Assembly: GCA_045614605.1 (NCBI GenBank)
Contig: JAZLDH010000005.1
Span: forward strand, 1 to 64,000
Source: Onthomorpha sp937906975
GTDB taxonomy: Bacteria > Bacteroidota > Bacteroidia > Bacteroidales > P3
Length of the DNA stretch: 64,000 nucleotides
Direction: 5' to 3'
The notes under the pieces were generated by a model, which was not told where the DNA came from, did no database searches, and worked only from the letters and a program-made list of their open reading frames with translations. Position numbers and translations under genes: made by a program. Shown here piece by piece: positions 7,987-17,207 of the stretch (the first letter of the stretch is position 1; each line of letters starts with the position of its first letter).

Positions 7987-8184
7987 ATGATTATTGTTCC
8001 TATTAAAGAAGGTGAGAACATCGAAAGAGCTTTAAAAAAATTAAAAAGAAAATTTGAAAAAACAGGTGTTGTGAAAGAATTGAGAAACAGACAAAAATTC
8101 ACCAAACCTTCAGTAGTAGCAAGAGATCGTAAATTGAAAGCTATCTATATCCAAAAGTTGCAAAGAGAAGCGATGGATAAATAG
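7987..8184 (+). CDS. rpsU: 30S ribosomal protein S21
   Basis: A 65-residue highly basic protein with the S21 pattern: MIIVPIKEGENIERALKKLK, then FEKTGVVKELRNRQKFTKPS. It takes part in translation initiation on the small subunit. It has its own promoter and a terminator 16 bases after the stop. The neighbouring xerC-type gene and hpf follow, an arrangement I know from other Bacteroidetes, although no tuf gene or tRNA cluster comes after it here. Confidence 0.97.
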   Translation: MIIVPIKEGENIERALKKLKRKFEKTGVVKELRNRQKFTKPSVVARDRKLKAIYIQKLQREAMDK

Positions 8185-8200
8185 TTCTTCAAAACAAATA

Positions 8201-8235
8201 AAAAAAGCTTGCAACTCGTGTGTAAGCTTTTTTTT
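8201..8235 (+). terminator. Terminator after rpsU
   Basis: AAAAAAGCTTGCA pairs with TGTAAGCTTTTTT (one G-U pair) around a 7-base loop, ending in a T-run. Confidence 0.9.
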
Positions 8236-8248
8236 AAAATTGTTAAGT

Positions 8249-9136
8249 ATGAATTTTGAAAATTTTGTAGGGTATTTAAAGAAAGAAAAAGGTTATTCTG
8301 AAAATACAGTTATAGCCTACCTTAATGATTTGAATCAATTTGAAAAAATCATAGAATCATCTTGTGGAATTACAGATGAAAAACAAGTAACATCTGCAAT
8401 GATTAGAATATGGATGTTATCTTTGAAAGATAAAGAAGTTTCAAATCGCAGTATAGGAAGAAAAGTAGCCTGCATACGATTATACTTCAATTACCTTTGT
8501 AGAGAAAAAGTAATTGAAGAAAACCCAATGCTAAAAATAACTGCACCAAAGGTAACTAAAAATCGTAGAGACTATGTTTTTGCAAACGAAATGGAAAGAC
8601 TCCTAAAAGTTAAAAGTATGGATACGTCTTTCTCTGGCGTAAGAGATTCGTTAATTTTAGAACTATTATATTCTACTGGCATACGTCAATCAGAATTACT
8701 TGATTTATCAGATGAGGACATAGACTTTGTACAAATGCAAATCAAAGTTCTTGGAAAAGGAAGAAAGGAAAGACTTATTCCTGTTCATTCAGAGATACTG
8801 GGAAGAGTAAAAGCATACATTGATTTAAAGAAAGCAAATGGAATTACCTTAAATTGTTTTCTTATCAATAACAAATTCTTACCAATGTCCAAAAAACAAT
8901 TATACTCATTTGTGTGCAAAGAAGTAGAAAGCCTTCAATCTATAAATAAATCTTCTCCACACACACTTCGTCATAGCTTTGCAACCAACACACTTGCAGA
9001 AGGAGCAGATTTAATGGCGATAAAAGAACTAATGGGACACTCAACCATAGCATCAACACAAGTTTACACACACACAACTATTGAAGAATTGAAAAAAGCC
9101 TATAAATTAGCACATCCAAGTGCTGAAATAGACTAA
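8249..9136 (+). CDS. xerC: Site-specific tyrosine recombinase, XerC type
   Basis: A 295-residue recombinase expected to act with a XerD partner on the chromosomal dif site to resolve dimers. It has an N-terminal SAM-like core-binding domain (YLKKEKGYSENTVIAYLNDL) and a catalytic domain with the full set: R146 (TGIRQSELL), K170 (GKGRKERLIPV), H238 and R241 (HTLRHSFAT), H264 (GHSTIASTQ) and the Tyr nucleophile at 273 (VYTHTT). ATG 8249 is preferred over TTG 8240 because the homologous N-terminus begins near MNFENF. XerC rather than XerD is an inference from the neighbourhood (rpsU and hpf). Confidence 0.88.
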   Translation: MNFENFVGYLKKEKGYSENTVIAYLNDLNQFEKIIESSCGITDEKQVTSAMIRIWMLSLKDKEVSNRSIGRKVACIRLYFNYLCREKVIEENPMLKITAPKVTKNRRDYVFANEMERLLKVKSMDTSFSGVRDSLILELLYSTGIRQSELLDLSDEDIDFVQMQIKVLGKGRKERLIPVHSEILGRVKAYIDLKKANGITLNCFLINNKFLPMSKKQLYSFVCKEVESLQSINKSSPHTLRHSFATNTLAEGADLMAIKELMGHSTIASTQVYTHTTIEELKKAYKLAHPSAEID

Positions 9137-9167
9137 TAATATAAACAATTAAACAAAGGAGGTTATT

Positions 9168-9458
9168 ATGAAAATTACGGTTAAATCGATTAAGTTTAAA
9201 GCTGATCAAAAATTAGAAGACTTTATCAATGACAAAGTTTCTAAACTTGAAAAACATGCGTCAGGCATCTTAGGTGCAGAAGTAACACTAAATGTCGATA
9301 AACCAGAGTCAGACAACAACAAAATAGCTGACATTAGAATAGAAATAGCCGGAAAGGACTTATTTGCTTCAAAGCAAGCAGACACATTTGAAGAAGCGAT
9401 AATGCAGGCGATAGACGCATTAAAAACACAACTCAGCAAATACAAAGACAAAAAATAA
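9168..9458 (+). CDS. hpf: Ribosome hibernation-promoting factor, short HPF/RaiA family
   Basis: A 96-residue protein that binds the small subunit in stationary phase and favours inactive ribosomes. The pattern MKITVKSIKFKADQKLEDF, VSKLEKHASGI and the C-terminal DTFEEAIMQAIDALKTQLSKYKDKK are typical, and the length matches short forms lacking the dimerisation tail. The start is preceded by AAAGGAGG at 9156-9163, an unusually complete Shine-Dalgarno for this genome. It is cotranscribed with the recombinase upstream. Confidence 0.93.
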   Translation: MKITVKSIKFKADQKLEDFINDKVSKLEKHASGILGAEVTLNVDKPESDNNKIADIRIEIAGKDLFASKQADTFEEAIMQAIDALKTQLSKYKDKK

Positions 9459-9475
9459 CGTGAATTAAGAAATTA

Positions 9476-9536
9476 TTTCTTTGAATTAAAAAAATATTCC
9501 TAAGGTTTAAGAAATTATTCCTTAGGAATATTTTTT
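9476..9536. promoter_or_regulatory. 21-bp phased dyads upstream of the PEPCK-like gene; also a hairpin
   Basis: TTCTTTGAA (9478-9486), CCTAAGG (9499-9505) and CCTTAGG (9520-9526) repeat with a 21-base step. The last two can also form a stem (AAAAATATTCCTAAGG with CCTTAGGAATATTTTT) followed by T, so the block may terminate xerC-hpf as well. See the findings for the shared element. Confidence 0.55.
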
Positions 9537-9587
9537 TAGAATTATCCTTTTTTATCTCTTAGAGTTGATAGTTTCAGTATTTTTTCG

Positions 9588-9595
9588 TTATTTTG
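9588..9595 (+). promoter_or_regulatory. Possible -7 box of the PEPCK-like gene
   Basis: TTATTTTG followed by C, 27 bases before ATG 9623. It is one base off TAnnTTTG. Confidence 0.4.
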
Positions 9596-9622
9596 CAACT
9601 TAAAACAAAATTTTTTAATAAG

Positions 9623-12600
9623 ATGATGGACTTAAAAGATACTTTGGGTGTTATTCCTGAGGATAAACTTAAATCAACAAGGGAATATGTACAACAATAC
9701 ATCAGTTTACGTTTAGCAACAATGGGAGTTGAAATGCAAACTGATAATATAGGCGAAAATGAGCAAAATTTTTTGAGAATATTAAAGGGTTTATTATCTA
9801 ATTACAAAGAAAGAGAAGCTCTTTATGACAACTATCACTGTCCTGCCGATGCAAGAATACAAAACTTTTTTGACAGATACTTTGCTTCCGTAAAAAGCGT
9901 TCCTGATATTAAAATACCATTGAGAACCTTCACATTAGATACTTACGGAATAGCAAGAGAATTATCACTTCCAAACGGAGCAGATGAGTATAAATCAACA
10001 TACGTTACTTCTTACAGAGTAAAACAAGGAGTATTGCACAATCCAAAAAACGATAGAAGAACTACAAAAGGAGTATTCCACATAGCAGAAGGAGGCTTGC
10101 CAATACCAAACGATAAAAAAGCCGTTCCAATCGAAACAGCAAAATATATATTCCATAGAGCCTTTGCAGAAACAGGCGAAGTGATGGAATTACCATACAC
10201 CTCACAAACTCCAACTCCAATAAGACTAATGGTTTCTTTGCTTCTAAGACCAACAATCACACCAGAGGTAGATAATGTGAGTGAAAGAAAGAGCATGGAA
10301 ATAAGATTCTTTGCACCAGGTTCACTTGTAAGTAATTTAGACTTTGTAGAAAGTATATTTGGTAATGGTGGAAGCCCATATCACATTAAAAACGATTCAG
10401 CATTAGATGTAGAACATTGGACAGGTCATACAGGCTGTATCATATTAGCACCACAACTAACCCAACTAACTAAAAAAGAATGTGGATTGCCACACATCTC
10501 AAAAGCAACAGAACGCCAAAAGAAAGATGGCATGTGTTGGGAAAACGAAAACGAACTATACAACGATGGACAATCCTTCAAACTATGTGTAAGAACAGAT
10601 GAAGGAGTAATAGCAACAGTAATTGCCGACAACTACTTTGGATACTCAAAGAAAGAAGTAAAGACAATGATGAGTTACTCGGCAAACATATACGGAAATG
10701 CAGAAGAAGAACACGCAGGAGGAGCATTAGTATTCCCAGGCTATAACCAAGGCGACACATACTTTGCAAATCCAATGAAGGTTCGCAACACATTTGAAGA
10801 CGTAAAGAAAAACTGCAAATCATTCATAGACTTCAAAGAAGAAGGATATGGAATAGATAAGAATTTCTCAAACATATACTACCTACCTGAAAACGCAAAC
10901 TTCTATGTTCCAACACAAGAAATCAAATGGAAGAACGACAAAGGAGAACATAAATTAAAACTACTTCCAAATCGTATCTACATACTACCAAACGGAAGTA
11001 AATTCCGTATGGAAAGCTATTCAGGAGCATTGAACTATCGTTTAATAGAAACACTTGGAGACGGATTATTCTGTCATAAACCATGCACTGTTTCGGGAGG
11101 AGGAAAATCAGAAATATCAAAATCAATCTCAGATGCAATCCTTGGAGGGCCATTCTTTGTAAGTGATTTTGAAAGCGATTTTGCCAAAGTAGAAGAAATA
11201 ATCAACTTTGACTACTCAAAACGCTATGAAAACCACGATGCAATACCATATAGCCGTAGCTTCTTATGTAGCCTACGATCAATGGGTTCAGTAATCAAAC
11301 TTCTAACTCCAAGTTCAGAATACACAGAAAGCTATAACGAATGGTTAAGAAGCCTACCACAACACATAAAAGGAATAGCACTTATCATAAAACGTTTCTA
11401 CAAAGAAGAATGGGGCGAAGATTGGAAACGTCATTTTAACGTAGATATTCTAAACGGTACACCTGCAAACGAATTGAAGTTTGAAGACAAAAAAATCTAT
11501 GCACGCTATTTAAGAGTTGGCTTTGAAGAAAACGGAACATGGAGAACCTTCAAATTAAGACAAGACTTCGTTCACTCCGATAAAATACAAATGGAAGACG
11601 ACATAAGTGCATCAACAGTAGTACCAACAAAACTATTATCCAACTTAGGAAAAGCCTCAAAAAATCTAAGTGTAAAAATAGTAGAAAACTGTGAATACAG
11701 ATTCTTCCAAAGACCAGACGATGCAGTGATAAGAGGTTACGATAAAAAAGCAGAATTAGACCTATCAACACCAAACACCTTCATTTCAAACTACGAACCT
11801 TTAACAAAAGAAGACGCAGTAGAAATGACAGAAGACGTAATCAACTTAGACAAATTCACTCAACCGATGAAAGACTTAATCACATCAATGGTTGAAGACA
11901 AAGACTCAAAATACTTCGTATCATCTGCAAATCCAAGATTAGTAAACGGCAAACCATCAAAGAACGTACGCTACTTGCAAACACGCAACGACCTAATCTA
12001 TCCACAAGAAAAATACATAGCAGAAATGGGAATGCGTTTAGCAAGAAGAATACCAGAAGACCAACCATTATATGTACCAGTAAATGCGGTATTACCAGGA
12101 AGAAGAAACAACAGAGCAGAAGAAGGAATACCACCATTAGCAGTATATAACCCAATACACTACCAAGAACTACCAGAATTGTTTATGGATTTCGTATGCT
12201 CATTAACAGGAAAGAGTCCATCAACCACAGGAGCAGGCTCAGAAGGAGCACTAACCAAAGGACCTTTCAACGCATTATGTGCAGTAACAGACCTAAACAA
12301 TGCCTTAATCTCATTCATATTAACAGGCTATGACGGCTTTACAACCCCAGCAGGATACATAGGCAGCAAATATAGAGTAGATCACGACATCAGTCTATTA
12401 ATACCAGAAATATGGTCAAGACTATCACCAGAAGAAAGAGATCCAAAATTCTTGATAGAAAACAACTACTTTGAAAAAATAAATGACTTTACATACGAAG
12501 GCAAAGAAGTGAAAGCCTCAGTATTAGGATACAGAGTAACAGCGAAATTCATGCACAACTACTTTGGAAGAGTGTTTGAAAATCCAAATGTTGTCTTCAC

Positions 12601-13075
12601 AGACGAAATGTTAAAGCCAGAACTACAAAGCATGCAAGAATATGTAGATGGAATAAAGAACATCACAGACAACCAAGCAAGAGTAGCTAAGATGTACTTT
12701 GAAGACGGCAGCGTAGAAGGAGCAATACCACCATTAAAAGCAATCCTACACATAATGGCATACGGAGAATACGAAGGCAAAACACTATCCTCACCAGAAA
12801 TTAGAGAAATGTTCACACAAGAATACCTATTGAAGAGTAATTGGTATGCAGAACGCCTAAGAAACAAACACGTGAGCGATATAGCACTATGGCAATCACA
12901 CCAAAAATACATAAGTGATTTGTTGAACGAAGCAGTCAATCTACCAGAAGACAAGAAGAACGAAATAAAACAAATCCTTGTAAAGACAAAAGAAACATTA
13001 AAACACATCAAGTCGCAAGACTACTACGACAAATTAGTTGGAACAATAGGAAAAGACGACTTATACAGAGGATAA
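9623..13075 (+). CDS. Probable diphosphate-dependent phosphoenolpyruvate carboxykinase (PEP carboxytransphosphorylase)
   Basis: A 1150-residue cytoplasmic protein with no signal peptide or membrane segment. It has a P-loop-like CTVSGGGKSEISKSI at residues about 488-502, and conserved-looking blocks HWTGHTGCIILAP, GGALVFPGYNQGDTYFANP and STTGAGSEGALTKGPFNAL. Size and the degenerate kinase-like loop fit what I know of PPi-type PEPCK (about 1100-1160 residues, in Entamoeba and Propionibacterium), which converts oxaloacetate or PEP/CO2 using PPi/Pi. This is family recall, not a search result. Such an enzyme would connect glycolysis to the succinate/propionate branch and fits the CoA-transferase at 26.2 kb. 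ATG 9623 is chosen because the upstream TTG lies inside the promoter. Third positions change from T/G-rich at the 5' end to strongly A/C-rich later. Confidence 0.6.
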   Translation: MMDLKDTLGVIPEDKLKSTREYVQQYISLRLATMGVEMQTDNIGENEQNFLRILKGLLSNYKEREALYDNYHCPADARIQNFFDRYFASVKSVPDIKIPLRTFTLDTYGIARELSLPNGADEYKSTYVTSYRVKQGVLHNPKNDRRTTKGVFHIAEGGLPIPNDKKAVPIETAKYIFHRAFAETGEVMELPYTSQTPTPIRLMVSLLLRPTITPEVDNVSERKSMEIRFFAPGSLVSNLDFVESIFGNGGSPYHIKNDSALDVEHWTGHTGCIILAPQLTQLTKKECGLPHISKATERQKKDGMCWENENELYNDGQSFKLCVRTDEGVIATVIADNYFGYSKKEVKTMMSYSANIYGNAEEEHAGGALVFPGYNQGDTYFANPMKVRNTFEDVKKNCKSFIDFKEEGYGIDKNFSNIYYLPENANFYVPTQEIKWKNDKGEHKLKLLPNRIYILPNGSKFRMESYSGALNYRLIETLGDGLFCHKPCTVSGGGKSEISKSISDAILGGPFFVSDFESDFAKVEEIINFDYSKRYENHDAIPYSRSFLCSLRSMGSVIKLLTPSSEYTESYNEWLRSLPQHIKGIALIIKRFYKEEWGEDWKRHFNVDILNGTPANELKFEDKKIYARYLRVGFEENGTWRTFKLRQDFVHSDKIQMEDDISASTVVPTKLLSNLGKASKNLSVKIVENCEYRFFQRPDDAVIRGYDKKAELDLSTPNTFISNYEPLTKEDAVEMTEDVINLDKFTQPMKDLITSMVEDKDSKYFVSSANPRLVNGKPSKNVRYLQTRNDLIYPQEKYIAEMGMRLARRIPEDQPLYVPVNAVLPGRRNNRAEEGIPPLAVYNPIHYQELPELFMDFVCSLTGKSPSTTGAGSEGALTKGPFNALCAVTDLNNALISFILTGYDGFTTPAGYIGSKYRVDHDISLLIPEIWSRLSPEERDPKFLIENNYFEKINDFTYEGKEVKASVLGYRVTAKFMHNYFGRVFENPNVVFTDEMLKPELQSMQEYVDGIKNITDNQARVAKMYFEDGSVEGAIPPLKAILHIMAYGEYEGKTLSSPEIREMFTQEYLLKSNWYAERLRNKHVSDIALWQSHQKYISDLLNEAVNLPEDKKNEIKQILVKTKETLKHIKSQDYYDKLVGTIGKDDLYRG

Positions 13076-13080
13076 CAAAC

Positions 13081-13110
13081 AAAAAAGGCGGTTGAAACAA
13101 TCGCCTTTTT
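13081..13110. terminator. Bidirectional terminator
   Basis: AAAAAGGCG pairs with CGCCTTTTT around an 11-base loop. It lies between the PEPCK-like gene and the convergent rhuM-type gene. Confidence 0.88.
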
Positions 13111-13113
13111 CCG

Positions 13114-14106
13114 TTAATCTTTTTTACCAATGTTTTCGATTTGTTTAATTGAAAAAAGATAGTCTTTTTCAACATCACTTATGGTGCGTTGTTTATATTT
13201 GCGATATTCTATTGTAGCATGTTCCATTGCTTCTTCATGAGATACATTGCCAGAGCTTTCTAATAATTGCTCTCCTGACATTGTTAAAATTCTATCTAGA
13301 TACATAGCCCAATCCTGCATTGTCATAACTTGTTCACGTTCTGCTTGACGTTCTGCGAAATCTAAATATCCAGATACAAGTTGTCCCATTGCACGAAGTT
13401 CTTTTTCGTTTAAATAGTTTTTTGCAGTTTTTGCTTCAATCAAAGTGGGGTGATTACCTTTGAAAGTAAGTAAACCCATAAAATCTTTCTCAGCATCTGC
13501 ACGTTCTACAATTAATTCTGCGGCTGTATGTCCGTGGATAGCATAATGAATCTTGTTTTGAACTTTTTTAAAGAACTCTTGTGAAATTTGAGAGTTGGGA
13601 TTATAGTCTATACTTGTTGCATATATCTCAAGTATTTGACGATATAATACCTTTTCGCTTGCGCGAATATCTCTTATTCTCTCTAATAATTCTTTCCAAT
13701 AACTTCCTCCACCAAGGTTTTTTAGTCTTTCGTCATCAAGAGTAAAACCTTTTATTATATATTCTTTTAATCGTTCTGTTGCCCATTGACGAAATCTTGT
13801 CGCAATGATAGAATGAATACGATAACCAAGAGCAATAATCATATCTAAATTGTAGTGTTCTATCTCTCTTTCTACGTTTCGTAATCCTTCTTTTTGAACT
13901 ATTCGGAATTTCCGAACAGTTGCATTCTTAAATAGTTCTTCTTCATCAAAAATATGCTTGATATGCTCACTTACATTTGATTTGCTTGTTTGATATAATT
14001 CGCATAATTGATTTTGTGTAAGCCATAGAGTTTCTTCTTCAAGCTTTACATCAATTTTTGTTTTACCATCATTAGTAGTGTATATGATAACTTTCTGTTC
14101 TTGCAT
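13114..14106 (-). CDS. RhuM-family protein
   Basis: A 330-residue protein of the RhuM family, named after a gene on Salmonella pathogenicity island 3 and common in mobile and accessory regions; biochemical function is not established. The N-terminus (IYTTNDGKTKIDVKLEEETLWLTQNQLCELY, residues about 8-38, only partly quoted by pattern) is the diagnostic RhuM start, with an HTH-like SKSNVSEHIKHI after it. A second block, NLDMIIALGYRIHS with ATRFRQWATERLKEY, is also typical. The C-terminal part carries a Fic/Doc-like SGYLDFAERQAE stretch. It is monocistronic and probably an acquired gene. Confidence 0.85.
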   Translation of the reverse strand: MQEQKVIIYTTNDGKTKIDVKLEEETLWLTQNQLCELYQTSKSNVSEHIKHIFDEEELFKNATVRKFRIVQKEGLRNVEREIEHYNLDMIIALGYRIHSIIATRFRQWATERLKEYIIKGFTLDDERLKNLGGGSYWKELLERIRDIRASEKVLYRQILEIYATSIDYNPNSQISQEFFKKVQNKIHYAIHGHTAAELIVERADAEKDFMGLLTFKGNHPTLIEAKTAKNYLNEKELRAMGQLVSGYLDFAERQAEREQVMTMQDWAMYLDRILTMSGEQLLESSGNVSHEEAMEHATIEYRKYKQRTISDVEKDYLFSIKQIENIGKKD

Positions 14107-14159
14107 TAGTGTTAATATGATTATCTCTTGTTAATTTTTTTTCTTTGATTTATTTTTTT

Positions 14160-14414
14160 TTATTCTATATTTTTTTCTTTTCTTTTGAGAAAGAAATAAG
14201 CTATTGTGAAGGTTGGAATGAAGTCTGTGAAAGGTGCTAATTCTTCTGCTATTGCGAAGAAAGCTCCCAATCGCATACGAAACCAATAGAAGAATAAAAT
14301 TCCCGAAATCGGAGCCCACACCACATCTATGGCAGTTCCGAAAGCAGGTATAAAATAACTCAACATACCAACTGCATCTGCAAGTAAGCAGTAAAGTAGT
14401 TTAGGCTTTTTCAT
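14160..14414 (-). CDS. Small membrane protein of unknown function
   Basis: An 84-residue protein with about three hydrophobic segments (residues 7-24, 30-46 and 62-76) and a charged tail RKEKNIE. The sentence-like core IDVVWAPISGILFFYWF recalls small Bacteroidetes membrane proteins without a name. It begins 3 bases after the stop of the leucine-rich cargo gene on the same strand, so the two are probably cotranscribed. A long T-rich run (A-rich on the coding strand) follows it. Confidence 0.55.
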   Translation of the reverse strand: MKKPKLLYCLLADAVGMLSYFIPAFGTAIDVVWAPISGILFFYWFRMRLGAFFAIAEELAPFTDFIPTFTIAYFFLKRKEKNIE

Positions 14415-14417
14415 TGT

Positions 14418-17084
14418 TTATTCTATTACAATTTTTTGAGTTTGAGAAATTCTGTTATAGAAAGCCTTTACAGTGTAAGCACCTGCTGGAATAGCGTTTA
14501 AAATAAAGTTATAATCCTTTGTAGTAAACACCTTTTGACCAAGAGAGTTATAAATCTCAATTGTTAGATTTTCAACTTGGCTTGCAACCTTTACTTCTCT
14601 ATTGTTGTTTGTGATAGATATTTGTTCTGATTTTATAGTTTCTAATCTATGTTGTTTTTTCACCAATAATTGAAATCTATTTTCGTTTTCGCCTTCTAAG
14701 ACATAAGTTCTATACTCTTGATTGTTATTCATCTTTGTTTCATATCCGTTGTCAATCAAGTAAACAGCCACATCCTCAGGTATATCCTCTACTGTGAAAC
14801 ATACCTCTTTCTTATCATAACTACGAACATTCAACTTTGCGGTATAAGGCAATGAATTTACTTCTTCTTTTACTAAGGCCTTATCATTGTTTACAAAATA
14901 ATGCTCTGTTACATTAGAAGGAGAGAATAACTTGTTTGCATCAAATATATCATAATCTTGTTGAGCCTTTTCGTTATGAGCAAACAAAAGTTTCGATTCA
15001 TTATCACCTTCTTTCATTACAAGCTTTATAAAACTTCTTGGAGAGGATTTATAAGAGTTTATAAATCTTTGATCTAAATTAAATCTTACATAACCATCTT
15101 GTAATTTTGTTAGAGTGTCATTGTCATCATCACTAAGATTTACAAAGAATCCTTCTGTAAGCAAGATTTCTCCAGAGGAAAGTGTTTGCCAAACAGGTGC
15201 ATTGTTTGTGTCTTGAGTTAGTTTATAAATCACTTCTCCTTGAATAGAGGGATTGTGTTGTAAGAACTTTTCTATATCAAGTTTAAACGTATAAGGATTT
15301 GCAAGAGGCAACCAATAGCCAGAGTTGTAAATCAAATCTTTTGTAACATTTAATGTATCTTTATTTATATTGTAAGCAACAGTGGTAGAAAAGTCGTATA
15401 GACAAGAGTCAAAATAAGAATGAGCATTAGGAGAATAAGCACCATTTCCGTAAGTGGTGAAAGCAGTTGGTGCTTCATCTGCAAACGACCACGCAAAGAA
15501 ACCTTCTCCTATTCCAACTTCTGTTTCCATTGAACCCCATTGGTTTTCTGCATCAAATTGGTTTGACCATCTTGCAGAGTCGTAATTAAACATAGAAATA
15601 GCAATATCTCTTTCGCCAGGAATGATTGCTTCTAACTTATATCCGCTAAAAGGAGCACCAATAAACGACCAAGAATTATTAGGCAAAACAGGAGTCTCTA
15701 CCTCAATGATACCACCAAGGTTTTCCTCAGTTTCGTTTATCAATTCTCCACCTTGCTCTATTACCAATACACCATCATTTATTATTTTATTTTCTTCTGT
15801 TATTGCAAAAGGATTGTTTAAAAATTTAGTTTCTCCTTGACTTATCTTGTGATTAACTACTTCCCAAGTATAAGATGATATAAAGTAGTCGTATTCGCTA
15901 CCGAAAGGAATGGTTAGAGTTTTTGAATCAGGAGTTGATGAAAACACATAGCTTCCTCCCAAAACAGGGGCAGTTTCTCCAAGACAAGTAACAGAAGATA
16001 AATTGCTACAAAAATAAAAAGTAGCCTCTCCGATAGAGGTAACACTATTTGGAATATTAATTGAAGATAAATTTGTGCAAAAAGAAAAAGCATTCTCTCC
16101 GATAGAGGTAACGTTGCTATTTTCTTCAAAAATAACAGAGGTTAAAGTTTGATTGTTATTAGGTGGTAAGCTCTTGAAAAAAGCATTATCTTTAATAGCA
16201 GTAACGGTGTAGGTGTTTTCGTTGATAGTGATAGTTGCTGGGATAGTGATAGTTGTATCCTCTTGGTGTCCTTGTGCAAAACCTGTAACTATGGCAGTAT
16301 TATCTTGGTTGTTTAATTTGTAGTTTAAACCATTATATGTAGCAGAAGTAATTGTGATAGTGAAATAATTATCCCACCCATTCTCTATGTAGCTAAACTC
16401 TGAGCCTTCGGGGATTGAAAGAGTGTGATTTGGATTAATATTTAAGAAAACAGCATCTCCAAGTGTAGGAGCAGTTTCTCCAAGACAAGTAACAGAAGTT
16501 AATGCAGTACAACCCAAGAAAGTATAGTTTCCGATAGAAGTAATGCTATTTGGAAGTGTGATTGAAGTTAAAGCAGTACAACCATAGAAAGTGTTGTTTC
16601 CGATAGAAGTAATGTTATTTGGAAGAGTAATAGAAGTTAAACTAGTGCAATTTTGAAAAGCATTGTTCCCTATAGAAGTAATGCTATTTGGAAGAGTAAT
16701 AGAAGTTAAACTATTGCAATTTAGAAAAGCAAAGTTTCCGATAGAAGTAATGTTGCTAGGAAGGGTAATGTTTTGTAAACTGCTACAACTTAAGAAAGCA
16801 GCGTCTTCAATAGTTGTAATGCTATTTGGAAGAGTAACAGAAGTTAAATTAGCGCAATTTTGGAATGAGCCTGCACCAATAGTGGTTATGGTGTAGGTGT
16901 TTCCATTGTAAGAAACAGTCTCTGGTATTTCAAAGTGAGAAATGCTCTTGTCAGAGACACCTGTTGTTTCTACGTTACTGCTACCTGAAATAACTCTGTA
17001 ACTCATTCCATTTTGTTGGAAATATTGTGCAAAAAGCGTGCTTGAAAAAAGAATCGCGCAGACTAAAATTAGTATTTTTTTCAT
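14418..17084 (-). CDS. Secreted BspA-type leucine-rich repeat protein with T9SS type A sorting domain
   Basis: An 888-residue surface or secreted protein. Residues 1-19 are a signal peptide (MKKILILVCAILFSSTLFA). BspA/Treponema-type LRRs of about 23 residues (pattern LTSITLPNSITSIGNNAF) run from about 50 to 215 and return at about 300-395. A region of beta-rich sequence follows. The last ~75 residues are a T9SS type A C-terminal domain: VENLTIEIYNSLGQKVFTT, then IPAGAYTVKAF and a final KIVIE. BspA-like LRRs often bind host proteins or other bacteria. Export should need the SprA-type translocon encoded at 42.3-49.5 kb. The near-identical 69-base units (16.5-16.9 kb) could vary in number by recombination. 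Confidence 0.92.
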   Translation of the reverse strand: MKKILILVCAILFSSTLFAQYFQQNGMSYRVISGSSNVETTGVSDKSISHFEIPETVSYNGNTYTITTIGAGSFQNCANLTSVTLPNSITTIEDAAFLSCSSLQNITLPSNITSIGNFAFLNCNSLTSITLPNSITSIGNNAFQNCTSLTSITLPNNITSIGNNTFYGCTALTSITLPNSITSIGNYTFLGCTALTSVTCLGETAPTLGDAVFLNINPNHTLSIPEGSEFSYIENGWDNYFTITITSATYNGLNYKLNNQDNTAIVTGFAQGHQEDTTITIPATITINENTYTVTAIKDNAFFKSLPPNNNQTLTSVIFEENSNVTSIGENAFSFCTNLSSINIPNSVTSIGEATFYFCSNLSSVTCLGETAPVLGGSYVFSSTPDSKTLTIPFGSEYDYFISSYTWEVVNHKISQGETKFLNNPFAITEENKIINDGVLVIEQGGELINETEENLGGIIEVETPVLPNNSWSFIGAPFSGYKLEAIIPGERDIAISMFNYDSARWSNQFDAENQWGSMETEVGIGEGFFAWSFADEAPTAFTTYGNGAYSPNAHSYFDSCLYDFSTTVAYNINKDTLNVTKDLIYNSGYWLPLANPYTFKLDIEKFLQHNPSIQGEVIYKLTQDTNNAPVWQTLSSGEILLTEGFFVNLSDDDNDTLTKLQDGYVRFNLDQRFINSYKSSPRSFIKLVMKEGDNESKLLFAHNEKAQQDYDIFDANKLFSPSNVTEHYFVNNDKALVKEEVNSLPYTAKLNVRSYDKKEVCFTVEDIPEDVAVYLIDNGYETKMNNNQEYRTYVLEGENENRFQLLVKKQHRLETIKSEQISITNNNREVKVASQVENLTIEIYNSLGQKVFTTKDYNFILNAIPAGAYTVKAFYNRISQTQKIVIE
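16500..16890 (-). repeat. 69-base coding tandem repeats (LRR units)
   Basis: Near-identical units of 69 bases encode the leucine-rich repeats of the T9SS cargo. The shared string GGAAGAGTAATAGAAGTTAA recurs on the + strand with few changes. This is a likely site of unit gain or loss. Confidence 0.85.
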
Positions 17085-17112
17085 TTTATTTTTTTTAAAT
17101 TACATTAGGTTA

Positions 17113-17120
17113 CAAAGATA
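17113..17120 (-). promoter_or_regulatory. -7 box of the LRR cargo gene
   Basis: The minus strand reads TATCTTTG, 28 bases before ATG 17084. Confidence 0.6.
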
Positions 17121-17207
17121 CAAAAAAATGTTAAATCTTTCTTTTTTTATTTTTATTTTTTTTCTTTAGTATATATTTATTATATTTTATTATTATTTAT
17201 TATATGC

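Noticed and set aside
16500..16890. Noncoding tandem repeat
   Set aside because: The 69-base period equals the 23-residue LRR unit of the cargo protein and lies in frame, so it is explained by coding.
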